Assembly (NCBI GenBank): GCA_016177705.1
Contig: JACOUT010000003.1
Coordinates: 806,001-870,000 of the forward strand
Direction of reading: 5' to 3'
DNA: 64,000 nt
From: Deltaproteobacteria bacterium
Lineage (GTDB): Bacteria > Myxococcota > UBA727 > VGSZ01
Of the stretch, positions 62,794-64,000 are shown in pieces. How positions within the stretch are numbered: position 1 is the first letter of the stretch; each line of letters begins with the position of its first letter. The position numbers and the translations under genes are program-made. Under the pieces are notes generated by a model that ran no database searches, had not been told where the DNA came from, and saw only the letters and a program-made list of their open reading frames with translations.

Positions 62794-64000
62794 GTGCCGC
62801 CGAAACCCGCGCCGTCCGCGACCGGGCAGGAGCGCGTCGGCGATCCCACCGCGTGGTTCTCCTCGCTCGCGCTGTCGAGCCCGCTCGCCCAGGCCATCGA
62901 CGTGCTCGGCTTCACGCAGATGACGCCCATCCAACAGCACGCGCTGCCGACCTTGCTCGCGGGCAAGGACGTCATCGCTCAGGCACGCACCGGCAGCGGC
63001 AAGACCGTCGCGTTCGGCCTGGCGCTGTTGACGTTCGTCGACCTGCGCGTCGCGGGCGTCCAGGCCTTGGTGCTCGTCCCCACCCGCGAGCTCGCCGACC
63101 AGGTGACCACCGAGCTGCGGCGCCTGGCTCGCTTCATTGCCAACCTGCGCGTGGTCACGCTGTGCGGGGGTGTGCCGGTGCGAACGCAGACCTCCTCGCT
63201 GCGAAAGGCGCCACACGTCGTCGTTGGCACGCCGGGGCGCATCCTCGATCACCTGGAGCGCGGCACGCTCGAGCTGCGCACGCTGCGGGTGCTCGTGCTC
63301 GACGAGGCCGACCGCATGCTGGACATGGGCTTCCTCGACGCCATCGGCAGGGTCGTCGAGCAGACCCCTAACGCTCGCCAAACGCTGCTGTTCTCGGCGA
63401 CCTATCCGCCCGAGATCCGCACCCTGAGCCGCACGCTGCAGCGCGAGCCGCGCACCGTGACGGTCGACGACGCCGTCAGCCACGTCGACGTCGATCAGCT
63501 CTTCTTCGACGTGGAACCTGCGCGCAAGCTCGACGCGCTCGCGGCGCTGTTGCTCAAGCACCAGCCAGAGACCGCCCTGGTCTTCTGCCATACGCGCAAC
63601 GATGTCCGCGACGTCACCACCAGGCTGCAGGAGCGCGGCTTCTCGGCGCTGGCGCTGCACGGCGAGCTCGAGCAACGCGAGCGCGACGAGGTGCTGTTGC
63701 GCTTCGCCAACAAGAGCTGCGCCGTGCTGGTGGCCACCGACGTCGCCGCGCGCGGCCTCGACATCAAGGGGCTCGCTGCCGTGGTGTCGTGGGAGCTGCC
63801 CACCGACCCGGATATCCACATCCACCGCGTTGGACGCACCGGCCGCGCGGGGCACAAGGGGCTCGCGTGGACGCTGTGCTCGCAGCGCGAGCGCGCACGC
63901 CTCGTGCCCATCGAACGTGCCGCAGGTGTTCCGGCGCGGTGGTCGCGGGTGCCGGACCTCGGCGGGACACTGGACGGCGGGACTGGAGCGCTCACGCCGT
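62794..64000 (+). CDS. DEAD-box RNA helicase, partial
   Basis: The first ~402 residues of a DEAD-box helicase; the gene runs off the right edge. Motifs in order: Q motif FTQMTPIQQHALP, Walker A ARTGSGKT (64-71), PTRELADQV, DEAD (170-173), SAT (201-203), LVFCHTRNDV, VATDVAARGLD and HRVGRTGRAGHKG (from 344). It is an ATP-dependent RNA unwinding enzyme, likely in ribosome assembly or RNA decay. The start is uncertain: GTG 62794 (used here) or TTG 62785, neither with a clear ribosome binding site. Its 5' end lies 225 bp from the divergent RIO kinase start, a good candidate for shared control. Confidence 0.9.
   Translation, partial: MPPKPAPSATGQERVGDPTAWFSSLALSSPLAQAIDVLGFTQMTPIQQHALPTLLAGKDVIAQARTGSGKTVAFGLALLTFVDLRVAGVQALVLVPTRELADQVTTELRRLARFIANLRVVTLCGGVPVRTQTSSLRKAPHVVVGTPGRILDHLERGTLELRTLRVLVLDEADRMLDMGFLDAIGRVVEQTPNARQTLLFSATYPPEIRTLSRTLQREPRTVTVDDAVSHVDVDQLFFDVEPARKLDALAALLLKHQPETALVFCHTRNDVRDVTTRLQERGFSALALHGELEQRERDEVLLRFANKSCAVLVATDVAARGLDIKGLAAVVSWELPTDPDIHIHRVGRTGRAGHKGLAWTLCSQRERARLVPIERAAGVPARWSRVPDLGGTLDGGTGALTP

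Overview
The window is a very GC-rich, gene-dense chromosomal segment (roughly 70% G+C by eye, genes on both strands, few gaps over 200 bp). Several features point to a myxobacterium or close relative (phylum Myxococcota). Two secreted enzymes end in MYXO-CTERM-like tails (Cys, hydrophobic stretch, Arg cluster). There are many lipoproteins with Cys-rich, Gly-Glu, Asp-rich or TSP3-like repeats. A Ser/Thr kinase, a pseudokinase, an FHA protein and a RIO kinase are present. No rRNA, tRNA, CRISPR array, integrase, transposase or phage structural gene was found. Species cannot be named from the sequence.

Layout. 1-9,700: a partial peptidoglycan-binding-like gene, a TPR-like protein, an acyl-CoA dehydrogenase behind a possible operator, the rlmH/rsfS ribosome pair (RsfS carries a Lys/Ala-rich tail), a lipoprotein, an MFS exporter, an Ig-like surface protein, a GNAT enzyme and a small membrane protein. 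9,700-17,900: pgi, a TSP3-like lipoprotein, a second GNAT, an astacin/M57-like metalloprotease lipoprotein, a low-molecular-weight tyrosine phosphatase, a trypsin-like protease with a sorting tail, and a cysteine synthase fused to rhodanese. 17,900-23,500: a pseudokinase, a conserved unknown overlapping a thioredoxin-like protein, a secreted propeller-like protein, a cNMP-binding/DUF1003 membrane protein and a tRNA-dihydrouridine synthase. 23,500-25,700: the most mobile-looking stretch. It has a cupin gene, a MITE-like inverted-repeat element, a predicted phosphorothioate-dependent HNH restriction endonuclease and a second inverted-repeat element reaching the stop codon of the next gene.

25,700-38,300: an M15 carboxypeptidase with SLH-like modules and sorting tail, a helical unknown, a terpenoid-synthase-like protein, queC, a zinc-ribbon/TPR protein overlapping a glycerophosphodiesterase, an acyltransferase/SDR pair, an FHA protein, a metallo-beta-lactamase-fold enzyme and a small secreted protein. 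38,300-49,500: a 713-residue Cys-rich repeat lipoprotein, a phospholipase-D-like enzyme, a ferredoxin-NADP reductase, two tandem DUF3857/transglutaminase lipoproteins (the second lacking its catalytic Cys), a Gly-Glu-stalk lipoprotein and an O-methyltransferase. 49,500-64,000: an M50-like membrane peptidase downstream of atpD-atpC (the rest of the ATP synthase genes are not here), two divergent large surface proteins (one with a c-type heme motif), a methyltransferase/glycosyltransferase/methyltransferase run, a Ser/Thr kinase, a lactamase-fold lipoprotein, and a RIO kinase divergent from a DEAD-box helicase that runs off the end.

Themes. The envelope dominates: about a dozen predicted lipoproteins or sorted surface proteins and several proteases. 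A second theme is RNA and ribosome work (rlmH, rsfS, dus, queC, DEAD-box, RIO). The best candidates for new biology are the restriction gene between two inverted-repeat elements, proteins carrying both an N-terminal lipobox and a C-terminal sorting signal, the active/inactive transglutaminase pair, and the RIO/DEAD-box pair.
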